NCBI RefSeq assembly: GCF_036067295.1
Contig: NZ_CP107954.1
Span: 5,518,001-5,582,000 of the forward strand
From: Kribbella sp. NBC_00382
GTDB lineage: Bacteria > Actinomycetota > Actinomycetes > Propionibacteriales > Kribbellaceae
Direction of reading: 5' to 3'
DNA length: 64,000 nt
The notes under the pieces are model-generated. The model did no database searches. It was not told the origin of the DNA and saw only the letters and a program-made list of their open reading frames with translations. This document shows, one piece after another, positions 1-8,046 of the stretch (its first letter is position 1; each line of letters starts with the position of its first letter). The position numbers and the translations under genes are program-made.

Positions 1-515
1 TCCTCGAGCTCGGCGACGCTGACCTGGGACAGGCCGATGTGCCGGATCTTGCCCTCGGACTGCAGGTTGGCGAGCTCGCCGAGCTGGTCCGCGACCGGGA
101 CCTCGGGGTCGATCCGGTGCAGCTGGAGCAGGTCGATCCGCTCGAGGCCGAGGTGGCGCAGGCTCAGCTCGACGGCCTGGCGCAGGTACGCCGGCCGGCC
201 GACGGGCGACCAGGCGCCGGGACCCTGACGGGTGAATCCGGCCTTGGTGGCGATCACCAGGTCGTCGGCGTACGGGTGCAGTGCCTTCTTGAGCAGGAGG
301 TCCGCGGTGAACGGGCCGTACGCGTCGGCGGTGTCGATGAAGTTGACGCCGAGCTCGACGGCGCGGCGTAGTACCCGGACCGCCTCGTCGGGATCGCGCG
401 ACTCGCCCCAGACCCCGGGGCCAGGGAGCTGCATGGTGCCGTATCCGAGCCGGCGCACGGTGAGGTCGCCGCCGATCGTGAACTCACCGGATGCCGCTGC
501 GACTGCTTCGGTCAT
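1..515 (-). CDS. Aldo/keto reductase, C-terminal part outside window
   Basis: NAD(P)H-dependent oxidoreductase of the AKR superfamily; substrate unknown. About 171 N-terminal residues are visible and the frame stays open to the left edge. AKR hallmarks seen: an RRLGYGTMQLPG start, FIDTADAYGP with the Asp and Tyr of the catalytic tetrad, a Lys in IATKAGF and the His in LLQLHRID. ATG at 515-513 is preceded by a TTAGGAG ribosome site at about 523-529. Just upstream lies a perfect 8-bp inverted repeat at 531-552, so transcription is probably repressor-controlled. No cognate regulator is visible in the window. The family call is secure; substrate cannot be guessed. Confidence 0.88.
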   Translation of the reverse strand, partial: MTEAVAAASGEFTIGGDLTVRRLGYGTMQLPGPGVWGESRDPDEAVRVLRRAVELGVNFIDTADAYGPFTADLLLKKALHPYADDLVIATKAGFTRQGPGAWSPVGRPAYLRQAVELSLRHLGLERIDLLQLHRIDPEVPVADQLGELANLQSEGKIRHIGLSQVSVAELE

Positions 516-530
516 GATCAAATCTCCTAA

Positions 531-552
531 GTGAACTGAACGTACAGTTCAC
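531..552. promoter_or_regulatory. Palindromic operator upstream of aldo/keto reductase
   Basis: GTGAACTG-N6-CAGTTCAC, a perfect inverted repeat of 8-bp arms around a 6-bp centre. It ends only a few bases before the ribosome binding site of the leftward reductase gene. The size and symmetry suit a TetR or MarR family dimer. The binding protein is not identified. Confidence 0.6.
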
Positions 553-598
553 TTTAGGGCGCGATCAGGCTCACGCAAGGCCGCAGCAGGCGCGGACC

Positions 599-1579
599 TC
601 AGCCGAGTTTGAGGGTGCTGGCTGCGGTGCTGGAGGCTTCTGAGCCGTACGCCGACGCGAGGCGCTCGAGGAAGACCGTCTGGTCGAGGCTGTACTCCTG
701 GGTGCCGACTGTCTCGAGGACGGTGGTGGCCAGGGTGCAGCCGATCTGGGCGGCGGCTTCGTGGTCGAGGCCGGCCGCGCGACCGGTCAGGTAGCCGGCG
801 CGGAAGGCATCGCCGCCACCGGTCGGGTCGACGAGTCCGGGCGCAGGTACGGCCGGGATCTTCGCCAGGATGCCGCCGGCGTTCTCGATGACGACGCCGT
901 CGCCGCCATGCGTGGTGACTCGGACTCCCACCCGGGACAGGATCTCGTCGTGGCTCCAGCCGGTCTTCTGGACCATCAAGCCGGACTCGTACTCATTGCT
1001 GAACAGGTACGTCGCGCCGTCGACCAGTTCGCGGATCTGCTCGCCGTCCATCCGGGCCAGCTGCTGCGAGGGGTCGGCGGCGACGTCGATCCCGTTGGCC
1101 TTGGCGAGCGCGGTGTGCCGCAGCATGCCGTCCGGGTCGTCGGCGCCGATCAGGACCAGGTCGATCCCACCTGTCGACGCGTGGATCGCGGCCAGGTCGA
1201 TCTCCCGGGACTCTGCCATCGCGCCGGTGTAGAAGGACGCGATCTGGTTGGCGTCGAGGTCCGTAGTACAGGTGAAGCGGGCGGTGTGCACGTTGTCGCA
1301 GATCCGTACGTGCGAGATGTCCACGCCGGCCTTGACCAGCGCTTCGCCGTACTCCGTGAAGTCCGCTCCGACCGAGCCGACGAGCAGCGACCCCTGGCCG
1401 AGCTGGGCCATCCCGTAGCAGATGTTGGCGGCGACCCCACCGCGGTGCACGACCAGCTCATCGACCAGGAAGGACAGCGAGACCTTGTGCATCTGCTCTT
1501 CGAGGAACTGATCCTTGAAGCGCCCGGGGAACGTCATCAGGATGTCGGTCGCGATCGATCCGGCGACGGCGATGCGCAT
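599..1579 (-). CDS. adoK: Adenosine kinase (PfkB family)
   Basis: Phosphorylates adenosine (or a related ribosyl substrate) with ATP in purine salvage; cytoplasmic. The 326-residue protein begins MRIAVAGSIATDILMTFPGR, closely like the actinobacterial adenosine kinase Rv2202c as I recall it. It keeps HKVSLSFLVD, HRGGVAANI and the PfkB C-terminal signature GGGDAFRAGY with the catalytic Asp. I chose the ATG at 1579 over an upstream in-frame start at 1621 because it matches the family N-terminus and follows a GAGGAG ribosome site. A carbohydrate kinase of the same family is the alternative. It is divergent from the methyltransferase gene at 1688. Confidence 0.8.
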   Translation of the reverse strand: MRIAVAGSIATDILMTFPGRFKDQFLEEQMHKVSLSFLVDELVVHRGGVAANICYGMAQLGQGSLLVGSVGADFTEYGEALVKAGVDISHVRICDNVHTARFTCTTDLDANQIASFYTGAMAESREIDLAAIHASTGGIDLVLIGADDPDGMLRHTALAKANGIDVAADPSQQLARMDGEQIRELVDGATYLFSNEYESGLMVQKTGWSHDEILSRVGVRVTTHGGDGVVIENAGGILAKIPAVPAPGLVDPTGGGDAFRAGYLTGRAAGLDHEAAAQIGCTLATTVLETVGTQEYSLDQTVFLERLASAYGSEASSTAASTLKLG

Positions 1580-1687
1580 ACGGGGGTCTCCTCGGAGGGG
1601 TGGTGTCGAGCGGCTGGGCAACCCGATAGAGACTACAGCCGGGCGCTATTGCCGAGATCACGACGACAGTCAGGATGGCGGGTTTCG

Positions 1688-2329
1688 ATGGGTAGTCAGG
1701 TACAGGTCACCGACGAGCTGCACGAGTACATGGTCGCGCACGGAATGCCGCTGGACGAGGTGGCGAGCGATCTGGTCGCCGAGACCCAGGCACTGGGCGG
1801 CGTCTCCGAGATGCTGACCACCGCTGACCAGGCGGCGCTGCTGACGACGCTGACCCGGCTGGTGGGCGCCCGCCGCGCGGTCGAGATCGGTACCTTCACC
1901 GGGTTCTCCGCGCTGGCGATCTCCCGCGGGCTGCCGGCCGACGGCGAGCTGATCTGCCTCGACGTGAGCGACGAGTGGACCTCGATCGGGCGCCGGTACT
2001 GGGAGCGGGCCGGGGTCGCGGACAAGATCGACCTGCGGATCGGCGACGCGCACGACTCGGCGGCCAAGCTCGAGGGCGAGTTCGACCTGGCCTTCGTGGA
2101 CGCCGAGAAGCCGGGCTACATCGACTACTTCGAGCAGCTCGTACCGAAGATCCGGCCGAACGGGCTGCTGCTGTTCGACAACACGCTGGCCGGCGGCCGG
2201 GTGGTCGGCGAGCACGCGGACGACCCGGTCGACCGCAAGGAGTTCAACGCGCACATCGCCGCGGACCAGCGGGTCGACGTGGTCATGCTCGGCATCGGCG
2301 ACGGCCTGACCCTGGTCCGGAAGCGGTGA
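1688..2329 (+). CDS. SAM-dependent O-methyltransferase (COMT/CCoAOMT-like)
   Basis: Class I methyltransferase of 213 residues. Features seen: helical N-terminus, SAM-binding motif VEIGTFTGFSALAISRGL at about residues 60-77, acidic LICLDVS motif, and metal/catalytic segment FVDAEKPGY followed by LFDNTL, typical of Mg-dependent catechol/caffeoyl-CoA-type methyltransferases. Acceptor unknown. Its stop codon overlaps the GTG of the next gene (GTGA), so it is likely translationally coupled to the ABC ATPase and membrane protein. The operon may belong to export or self-protection, but that is inference. Confidence 0.87.
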   Translation: MGSQVQVTDELHEYMVAHGMPLDEVASDLVAETQALGGVSEMLTTADQAALLTTLTRLVGARRAVEIGTFTGFSALAISRGLPADGELICLDVSDEWTSIGRRYWERAGVADKIDLRIGDAHDSAAKLEGEFDLAFVDAEKPGYIDYFEQLVPKIRPNGLLLFDNTLAGGRVVGEHADDPVDRKEFNAHIAADQRVDVVMLGIGDGLTLVRKR

Positions 2330-2967
2330 CGAAGGCCGCACCCCGGTTGGCCGTCAAGGGCCTTCGGCACCTGTACGCCGAACGCCCGGTGATCGAGGAC
2401 CTCACCTTCACGCTCCGAGCCGGCCGGGCGATCGCCCTGGTCGGCCCCAACGGCGCGGGCAAGACGACCGTACTCAAGTGCATCGTCGGCTCCGCCGAGC
2501 CGGCCGCGGGTCAGATCCTGCTGGACGGGTCGCCGATCGACGAGCGCGCTGAGATCGTCCGTCGCGACGTCGCCTCGCTGCTCGACGACCTCGACTTCTT
2601 CCCGGACCTGACCGCCGCCGAGCACCTGGACCTGCTGGCCCGCGCGCACGGCAACGGGACGCCGGAGGACCTGGTCGACACGGTTCTGGATGATGTCGGC
2701 CTGCTTGGCGCCGCGGACCAGTTGCCTGGCTCGCTCTCGTCGGGTCAGCGGCGGCGGCTCGCGCTGGCCACGGCGCTGGTCCGGCCGCGGAAGCTGCTGG
2801 TGCTCGACGAGCCCGAGGCCCGGCTGGACTCGGAAGGCGTCGCCTGGCTCGCTGAAATGCTGCTGGCGGAGAAGAAGCGCGGTACGTCGATCCTGTTCGC
2901 CAGTCACGACGCGGCGCTGGTGGACGCCGTCGCCGACGAGACCGTCACGCTCACCCCGCTCGCATGA
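2326..2967 (+). CDS. ABC transporter ATP-binding protein
   Basis: Single nucleotide-binding domain of 213 residues. Walker A GPNGAGKTT, the signature LSSGQRRRLALA and Walker B LLVLDEPEARLD are all intact, so it should hydrolyse ATP. The GTG start lies inside the stop of the methyltransferase gene and its own stop overlaps the next start (ATGA). It therefore almost certainly pairs with the membrane protein at 2964 as an ABC exporter. Substrate unknown. Confidence 0.9.
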   Translation: MTKAAPRLAVKGLRHLYAERPVIEDLTFTLRAGRAIALVGPNGAGKTTVLKCIVGSAEPAAGQILLDGSPIDERAEIVRRDVASLLDDLDFFPDLTAAEHLDLLARAHGNGTPEDLVDTVLDDVGLLGAADQLPGSLSSGQRRRLALATALVRPRKLLVLDEPEARLDSEGVAWLAEMLLAEKKRGTSILFASHDAALVDAVADETVTLTPLA

Positions 2968-4505
2968 GCACGGCGGACGGCCCGGTCGTCTTCGACCCGG
3001 CGGACTTCGGGGCGATCCCGTCGTCGCGGTCGTTGCGCGCGTGGATGCGGAAGGTCCGGCGCGGCAAGGCGGATCGTACGGTCTGGCAGCAGCTCGAGGA
3101 CATCTACGTGATCGTCTTCGCCATCGCCATGCTCGGCGCGACCGGCGGCAACGTACTGGTCAACCTCAACGACAAATCAGCGGCCTGTACGTCGGGCTCG
3201 TGCTCCTGGCTGCTCGACACAGTCCCGTACATCCTGGTGCCGCTGCTCGTCTCCTCGATGTTGCGGGCGCTACTGAGCATCGGGCCGGTCTCGGCGTCTC
3301 GGGCCACTGCCTTTTGGCTGCTGGCGACACCAGTCGACCGGGGGTCGCTGCTGCGACCGTCGTACCGGCTGGTGATCATCGTGGCGGCCGTAGTCGGCGC
3401 GCTGGCATCTGCTGTGGGCTGGGCGCTCTTCGGGGCCGCTTGGTCGACTGTGGCCGAGGCGGCACTGCTGACGACGGTTCTGCTGCTCTTCACGACCTGT
3501 GCGACGGTGTGGGCGCAGCAGACGGCTGGGCGCTCGCGCTGGGCGTTGCGGATTGCTGACGGGCTGCTGGTTGTCGCGGCAGTGCCTGCGTTGCTGCTGG
3601 CGTTCCGACAGGAGCAGCCGAGCCAGACGGCCGGCGTCGCCATCCTGGGCTTCGACGATGTGAAGGACTCCACGCTGTCTGGCGCACCTTGGCTGTTGGT
3701 GGCTGGGTTGGCTGCGCTGCTGGTCGCGGCGGTGCTGATCTTCTTCACCAGCCGGACGCTTGGCCGACTCGATCGGCGGACAGCTGTCGCCGGGGGAGAC
3801 CTGCTGGCTGGGCTTGCGGGTGCTGCGATCACGCTGGACGTCAGCTTGCTTGCTGATGTGGTTGCTGGTCGCCACTGGCGGTTGAAGGGACGTCTGCGGT
3901 CGCGGCGCGGGCGTGGGGCCAATGCGGTCGCGATGATCCACCGGGAGTTCCTGCGGGTACTGCGGTGGCCGCGGCGGCTGGTGATCGCCTTTGCTCTGCT
4001 GGTGGTTCCTTATGCGGTCGCTGGTACCGGGTACGACGTACTGGTGCCCATTGCAGCGGGTCTGGCCGGCTTCGGCGCTGTACGGCCGCTGATGGATGGC
4101 CTGCGGTCGGTTTGCCGCTCCATCGGGCTCGTCAGAGCGCTCGGCTTCGAGCTGCGCGAGTTGCGGGTGATCATGTCGGTGGTACCGGGTGCCTTTGCTG
4201 TCATCTGGGCGACCCTCGCCGAGCCTGCCCTGGGGAGCCCCTCGGTGGCGTTCGCGGTCGCGGCCGGGATGCTCACGGGTGCTGTCCGCCAGGCTTCGGC
4301 GCGGCCTCCGTCGTACAGCGGGCCCTTGGTTGCCTCCCCGATGGGCGCCATCCCGCCTGGCCTCTTCTCCACTCCGATGCGTGGCTTCGATCTGCTGCTG
4401 ATCTGCCTGGCGCCCGTGCTGCTCGGCCTGAGTAGTACGTGGATCTTCGTGATCCCGGCGATCATCCTGATGCTGCTCTTCGCGATCCCGCCGAAACAGA
4501 ACTGA
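2964..4505 (+). CDS. Polytopic membrane protein, probable ABC permease (DUF6297-like)
   Basis: 513-residue protein with many hydrophobic segments. The N-terminal about 80 residues are cytoplasmic (RAWMRKVRRGKADRTVWQQL), followed by about ten predicted membrane spans. The basic loop around residues 315-330 (RRGRGANAVAMIHREFLRV) is a likely ATPase contact. The start overlaps the ATPase stop, and the protein resembles the DUF6297 membrane proteins encoded beside ABC ATPases in actinobacteria. That family name is from memory. Function as an export permease is inferred from context. Confidence 0.7.
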   Translation: MSTADGPVVFDPADFGAIPSSRSLRAWMRKVRRGKADRTVWQQLEDIYVIVFAIAMLGATGGNVLVNLNDKSAACTSGSCSWLLDTVPYILVPLLVSSMLRALLSIGPVSASRATAFWLLATPVDRGSLLRPSYRLVIIVAAVVGALASAVGWALFGAAWSTVAEAALLTTVLLLFTTCATVWAQQTAGRSRWALRIADGLLVVAAVPALLLAFRQEQPSQTAGVAILGFDDVKDSTLSGAPWLLVAGLAALLVAAVLIFFTSRTLGRLDRRTAVAGGDLLAGLAGAAITLDVSLLADVVAGRHWRLKGRLRSRRGRGANAVAMIHREFLRVLRWPRRLVIAFALLVVPYAVAGTGYDVLVPIAAGLAGFGAVRPLMDGLRSVCRSIGLVRALGFELRELRVIMSVVPGAFAVIWATLAEPALGSPSVAFAVAAGMLTGAVRQASARPPSYSGPLVASPMGAIPPGLFSTPMRGFDLLLICLAPVLLGLSSTWIFVIPAIILMLLFAIPPKQN

Positions 4506-4519
4506 GCGCTCAGCGTGCT

Positions 4520-4550
4520 TTGCGATTACTGGCGTGCACAGGTACCTTGT
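4520..4550 (+). promoter_or_regulatory. Leaderless promoter with overlapping PadR-type site
   Basis: TTGCGA (4520-4525) and TACCTT (4543-4548) are 17 bp apart, and the ATG at 4556 lies 7 nt after the -10, so the transcript is probably leaderless. The near-palindrome ACAGGTACCTTGT (4538-4550) covers the -10, a sensible place for autorepression by the PadR protein it drives. Confidence 0.45.
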
Positions 4551-4555
4551 ATCGC

Positions 4556-4897
4556 ATGGTAGCGGAGAAGGTCTTCACCCAGCTGCGCCGCGGAACGCTC
4601 GAGTTCTGTGTGCTCGCGTTGCTGCAGGGCGAGGAGCGCTACGGGTTCGAGCTGGTCAAGGAGCTCGGTGAGGTCGACGGGCTCGTCACCACGGAGGGGA
4701 CCATCTACCCACTGCTGGCGCGACTGCGGCGGGAGGGGCTGGTGGACACCACCTGGCGCGAGTCGGGGTCGGGGCCGCCGCGGCGCTACTACAAGACAAC
4801 TGACCAGGGGCGGCAGGCGCTGGCTGCGTTCACCGCGGACTGGGAGCGGTTCCGGAACTCGGTCGACACCGTACTGGGGCGAGGGAGACAGGGATGA
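4556..4897 (+). CDS. PadR family transcriptional regulator
   Basis: 113-residue winged-helix repressor. The PadR signature is clear: LRRGTLEFCVLALLQ, YGFELVKEL, TTEGTIYPLLARLRREGLV and RRYYKTTDQGR. PadR proteins usually sense small molecules and repress adjacent transport genes. The ATG at 4556 was preferred over in-frame starts upstream because it matches the family N-terminus and sits just after a promoter-like TACCTT. Its stop overlaps the next ATG (ATGA). This is the common PadR plus HAAS-domain membrane-protein pair. Confidence 0.92.
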   Translation: MVAEKVFTQLRRGTLEFCVLALLQGEERYGFELVKELGEVDGLVTTEGTIYPLLARLRREGLVDTTWRESGSGPPRRYYKTTDQGRQALAAFTADWERFRNSVDTVLGRGRQG

Positions 4898-5442
4898 ACG
4901 TACAGAACGACGCGGACCGCTTGGTGGATGACTACCTGCTCCGGTTGCGCAAGGAGGCCGAGCCGCTGCCGGAAGGCCGGCGTACCGAGCTGGTCGCCGA
5001 GGTCACCGCACACATCGCCGAGGCCCGCGCCGAGGGAGCGGTCAGCGAGAGCGAGGTCCGCGACATGCTGGCCCGGCTGGGAAGCCCCGAGGAGATCGTC
5101 CTCGCCGCCACCGACGGCCTGGTCCTCGTAGACGAGCCGAGGCTGCGCAAGCGGGACGCGGCGGCGGTGCTGTTGCTGCCTCTCGGCGGCTTCGTCGTCT
5201 TGTTCGGCTGGGTGATCGGGGTCGTGCTGCTCTGGACCTCCGACCGCTGGACCCGCAACGAGAAGCTGATGGGCACCCTGATCTGGCCCTTCGGCTACGC
5301 CATCTTGGGCGTCCTGGTCGACCACTTCGTCCCAACGGACATGCCGTCCTGGCTGGCCTGGACCGGCTGGATCATCATCATCGTCGCCCAGACCGCAACC
5401 ATCTCCATGCTGTTCAGAAACGCCCAACCCCGCCGCGGCTGA
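4894..5442 (+). CDS. HAAS-domain membrane protein, PadR partner
   Basis: 182 residues. The N-terminal about 75 residues form a helical HAAS-type signalling domain (LVDDYLLRLRKEAEPLP, then MLARLGSPEEIVLAA). Three to four transmembrane segments follow (LLLPLGGFVVLFGWVIGVVL, the IWPFGYAILGVLV region and WIIIIVAQTATISMLF). Such proteins are typically co-transcribed with PadR regulators. The exact role is unknown. The gene is 4-bp overlapped with padR and is followed by a strong hairpin at 5465-5506. Confidence 0.8.
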   Translation: MNVQNDADRLVDDYLLRLRKEAEPLPEGRRTELVAEVTAHIAEARAEGAVSESEVRDMLARLGSPEEIVLAATDGLVLVDEPRLRKRDAAAVLLLPLGGFVVLFGWVIGVVLLWTSDRWTRNEKLMGTLIWPFGYAILGVLVDHFVPTDMPSWLAWTGWIIIIVAQTATISMLFRNAQPRRG

Positions 5443-5464
5443 CCAGCTCACTCGCGGGACCGAC

Positions 5465-5506
5465 ACTCAACGCCCTGCCGCCCCTGACAGCTGCAGGGCG
5501 TTGAGT
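5465..5506. terminator. Bidirectional terminator
   Basis: Perfect 14-bp stem (5465-5478 pairs with 5493-5506) with a 14-nt loop, between convergent genes ending at 5442 (+) and 5559 (-). No clear U-tract, as is common for actinobacterial terminators. Confidence 0.7.
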
Positions 5507-5558
5507 GGGAGGGGCCGGCCGCGGGGCAGATCGCGGCCGGTCCCCGATCAGTCAGGCG

Positions 5559-7793
5559 TTAGGGGTAACTGGTTACCTGCGCCTTGTTGTTGGCGGAGTT
5601 GGAGGGGCCGCCGGTGTTGTTGATGACGTGGGCGATGGTGCCCTTGCCGCCGAGGGAGACCGTCACCATGCTGTGGAACTTCACGCCTGGCTTGTTCGGT
5701 ACTTCGAAGGCCCGGTCCGCCACGATGCTCGGATCGTCGTTGAAGACGCAGTAGCTGCCCAGCCCCCACGCCTCGTGGGTGGTGACCGAGTCGGCCACCT
5801 TGTACGCCGCATAGCCGCGGGTCGAGCCGTTCATCCACGACCCCTGGTTCGGCGGGTCGTACGGCATCTCGTTCTGGTAGAAGTACGTCCGGCCCCCGTT
5901 CCCGTTCCAGATCGTCTGGTACTTCTGGTAGTGCTCGACGAACAACCCGTACGCCGTCACGTCGTTGCCGTTGACAACCAAACCGGTGGCCGCGGTGTTC
6001 GAGTTCCAGCCGACGCCGTAGGTGTGGTCACCACGCCACAGCCAGGTGTGGTCGATGATCACGTTGTTGCTGTTGATCCGCAGCGTCTCGGTCGCCTTGC
6101 CGACGGCCGCGCCGCCGATCCGGAAGTACACGTCGCTCAGCGAGGTCGGGTTCGCCGAGTGGTTGGCCGACGAGCCGGTCGGGCCGAGCTCCATCAGCAG
6201 CGGCGAGTTGGTCGGCGCCGCGTCGATCAGCAGGCCGGCGAGCTTCACGCCGTCGACATCGGCGACGGTGATGGAGGAGGTCCCGCTGGTCGGCATCAGC
6301 GTCGCGAGTCCGAGACCCAGTACGACGGTGTTGGCGCGGTTGATCCGCAGCGTGTCACTGAGCCGGTAGACGCCCGGGGTGAACAGCAGATCCTTGCCGG
6401 CGGCAAGCTGCGCGTTGATCGTCGCCGCGGAGTCGCCCTGCTTGGCGATGTAGAACTGGCTGATCGGCAGCGACTGGCCGGCCGGGTTGCCGCCGACCCA
6501 GCCGGGGCCGGCCGAGTTCGACTTCAGGGCCGGGACGAAGACCTGGTAGTTGCCCGCGGCATCGACGTACAGGTAGGGCTTCTCGCGGACCACCGGGGTC
6601 TGTGCGACCTTGGTGTACGGCGGGTCCGGGAAGGTACCGGCCGGTGCGTTCTGCGCGCCGACGAAGACCATGTTCCAGTTCTGGCCGGTCCAGCTGCCCC
6701 AGTTGGTGTTCCGGGAGATCCACTGCTGCTGGCTGCCGGAGCGGACCTGCCCGTCGACCAGCGTGTCGGCCATGAAGCCACCGCTGGCCCAGCCGCCGTC
6801 GTCCAGGGCGAGGTTGCCCTTGAGGTGGTTGCGCCGGTACGACGCTGCCTGCGAAACCGCCCAGCGGTCGAGCCCACCAGGCGGGGTGATGGTCAGGCCC
6901 TCGGCGCCGCGCCAGAAGTTCTGGGTCGCGTTCTGCGGCGGCATCCAATCGGCCTCGACGTGCACCGCGCCGTTGATGTTGACGCTGTCCGGCGTCAGGC
7001 CGAGGCCGGCGACCTGGGTGTAGAAGCCGACGTTCGCGCTCACGTTGTAGGTACCGGGCTTGAACAGCAGCGCGATCCGCTGCTCGCCGAACTGGTTCTG
7101 CTCCTGCTGGCTGAAGACCGAGTTGAGCTTGTTCTGGATGCTGCTCTGCGACATCGACGGGTCGAAGATCGACACGTTCGGGCCGAAGTCGGGCTGACCC
7201 GCGGGCGGGTCGGTCGGGGGAGTGCCGTCCACGGGGTTGATCCTGAACGATTGGGCAGCGGTCCCGTTGCAGGTGTACTGCTGCAGCTGGAGTCCGTCAG
7301 CGGTCGAGGCACCCGGTACGTCGAGGCACTTGCCGCTGTTGCGGTTGACGAGGTGGTACGCGCCGTCGCCTTCCTCGACCGGCAGCCACTGCTGGTTGAG
7401 CCCGTTGCTGTAGGACCACAGCTGGATCGGCGCGCCGTCAGCGGTGGAGACGTTGGTGACGTCGAGCGCCTGCGCCGCGTTGCTGAGCGCGTTGACGCGG
7501 ACGTACCCGTTGGTCGTCGGCTGGAACTGCCACTGCTGGGCGTTGCTGCTGTTGCACGCCTGCTGCTGGACGGCCGTGCCGTTGGCGGTGGCGGCTCCGC
7601 GGGCGTCGACGCACTTGCTGCTGTTCTTGCTGACGACCGTGTTCCAGCCGGTCGGCGAGATGGCGGCGGTGGCGTCGGAGGAGTTCGCAACGGTCAGACC
7701 GGTTGCGACCACCGCGGCCACCAGAGCCGCGGCGATCGCGGCGAACCGGCGGGTTCGCGGGGGAAGGCGGAGTGGGGCGTCTCCTGGAGTCAT
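5559..7793 (-). CDS. Secreted ricin-B lectin plus parallel beta-helix protein
   Basis: 744 residues. A basic N-terminus and hydrophobic segment (FAAIAAALVAAVVATGLTV) form a signal peptide, probably cleaved after about residue 44. Residues about 47-187 are a beta-trefoil CBM13 domain with repeated QxW motifs (QQWQF, QQWLP) and KCVDARG/KCLDVPG repeats. A Pro-rich linker leads to about 540 residues of predicted right-handed beta-helix (FKPGTYNVS, FTPGVYRLSDTLRI, NNVIIDHTWLWRGDHTYGVG). This suggests an extracellular polysaccharide-active enzyme or adhesin; homologues often carry uninformative names. Specificity is unknown. ATG 7793 follows an AGGAGAG site. Confidence 0.8.
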   Translation of the reverse strand: MTPGDAPLRLPPRTRRFAAIAAALVAAVVATGLTVANSSDATAAISPTGWNTVVSKNSSKCVDARGAATANGTAVQQQACNSSNAQQWQFQPTTNGYVRVNALSNAAQALDVTNVSTADGAPIQLWSYSNGLNQQWLPVEEGDGAYHLVNRNSGKCLDVPGASTADGLQLQQYTCNGTAAQSFRINPVDGTPPTDPPAGQPDFGPNVSIFDPSMSQSSIQNKLNSVFSQQEQNQFGEQRIALLFKPGTYNVSANVGFYTQVAGLGLTPDSVNINGAVHVEADWMPPQNATQNFWRGAEGLTITPPGGLDRWAVSQAASYRRNHLKGNLALDDGGWASGGFMADTLVDGQVRSGSQQQWISRNTNWGSWTGQNWNMVFVGAQNAPAGTFPDPPYTKVAQTPVVREKPYLYVDAAGNYQVFVPALKSNSAGPGWVGGNPAGQSLPISQFYIAKQGDSAATINAQLAAGKDLLFTPGVYRLSDTLRINRANTVVLGLGLATLMPTSGTSSITVADVDGVKLAGLLIDAAPTNSPLLMELGPTGSSANHSANPTSLSDVYFRIGGAAVGKATETLRINSNNVIIDHTWLWRGDHTYGVGWNSNTAATGLVVNGNDVTAYGLFVEHYQKYQTIWNGNGGRTYFYQNEMPYDPPNQGSWMNGSTRGYAAYKVADSVTTHEAWGLGSYCVFNDDPSIVADRAFEVPNKPGVKFHSMVTVSLGGKGTIAHVINNTGGPSNSANNKAQVTSYP

Positions 7794-7850
7794 CGACTCT
7801 CCTGATGCAGTTCTGGGGGGCGGGAATGCGCATTCAACCGCTGCGCTCCC

Positions 7851-7875
7851 TAAGGAAAGCTAACTTCCCTACTTA
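7851..7875. promoter_or_regulatory. Imperfect palindrome in promoter region of lectin gene
   Basis: TAAGGAAAG-CTAA-CTTCCCTACTTA is an imperfect dyad about 58 bp upstream of the secreted lectin/beta-helix start. An AT-rich segment follows (about 7871-7895), unusual in this GC-rich DNA, and is the likely promoter. It could be a sugar-responsive repressor site. Support is positional only. Confidence 0.35.
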
Positions 7876-7930
7876 ATTCAAGAGTCAGCCTAAGTAAGCC
7901 GGAGATCCGGAACCGCTCCCGGTACAGCTA

Positions 7931-7990
7931 CGGCGACCTCGAACCCCAAAGCGCGACTTTGAACACCAAAGGGCGACCTTGAACAAGAAA
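7931..7990. repeat. Three tandem 20-nt imperfect repeats
   Basis: Three consecutive 20-nt units (7931-7950, 7951-7970, 7971-7990) share the pattern sGCGAC-yTy-GAAC-nnnAAA. The last unit also forms the left arm of the terminator hairpin at 7970-8011, so the upstream units are extra copies of that arm. They lie between the lectin gene promoter and the amidase 3' end. Confidence 0.75.
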
Positions 7991-8041
7991 TACCTTGTCC
8001 GAGGTCGCCCTGTGGTGTCCGAGCCCACCAGTGGTGGGCTC
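7970..8041 (-). terminator. Two hairpins downstream of the amidase gene
   Basis: The first hairpin on the transcript of the leftward amidase gene is a perfect 9-bp stem with 3-nt loop (8021-8029 with 8033-8041), 5 nt past the stop codon. The second pairs 7970-7979 with 8002-8011 (10 bp) and can be extended inward by ACAAG/CTTGT. Together they should terminate amidase transcription. Confidence 0.65.
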
Positions 8042-8046
8042 GCCGG

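Noticed and set aside
761..2329. Long plus-strand open frame antisense to adoK and extending into the methyltransferase
   Set aside because: Only the part from ATG 1688 matches a protein family; the rest is the GC-rich shadow of adoK.
5505..7805. Long open frame opposite the lectin/beta-helix gene
   Set aside because: Arg/Val/Gly-rich translation with no domain, exactly covering a well-supported secreted protein.
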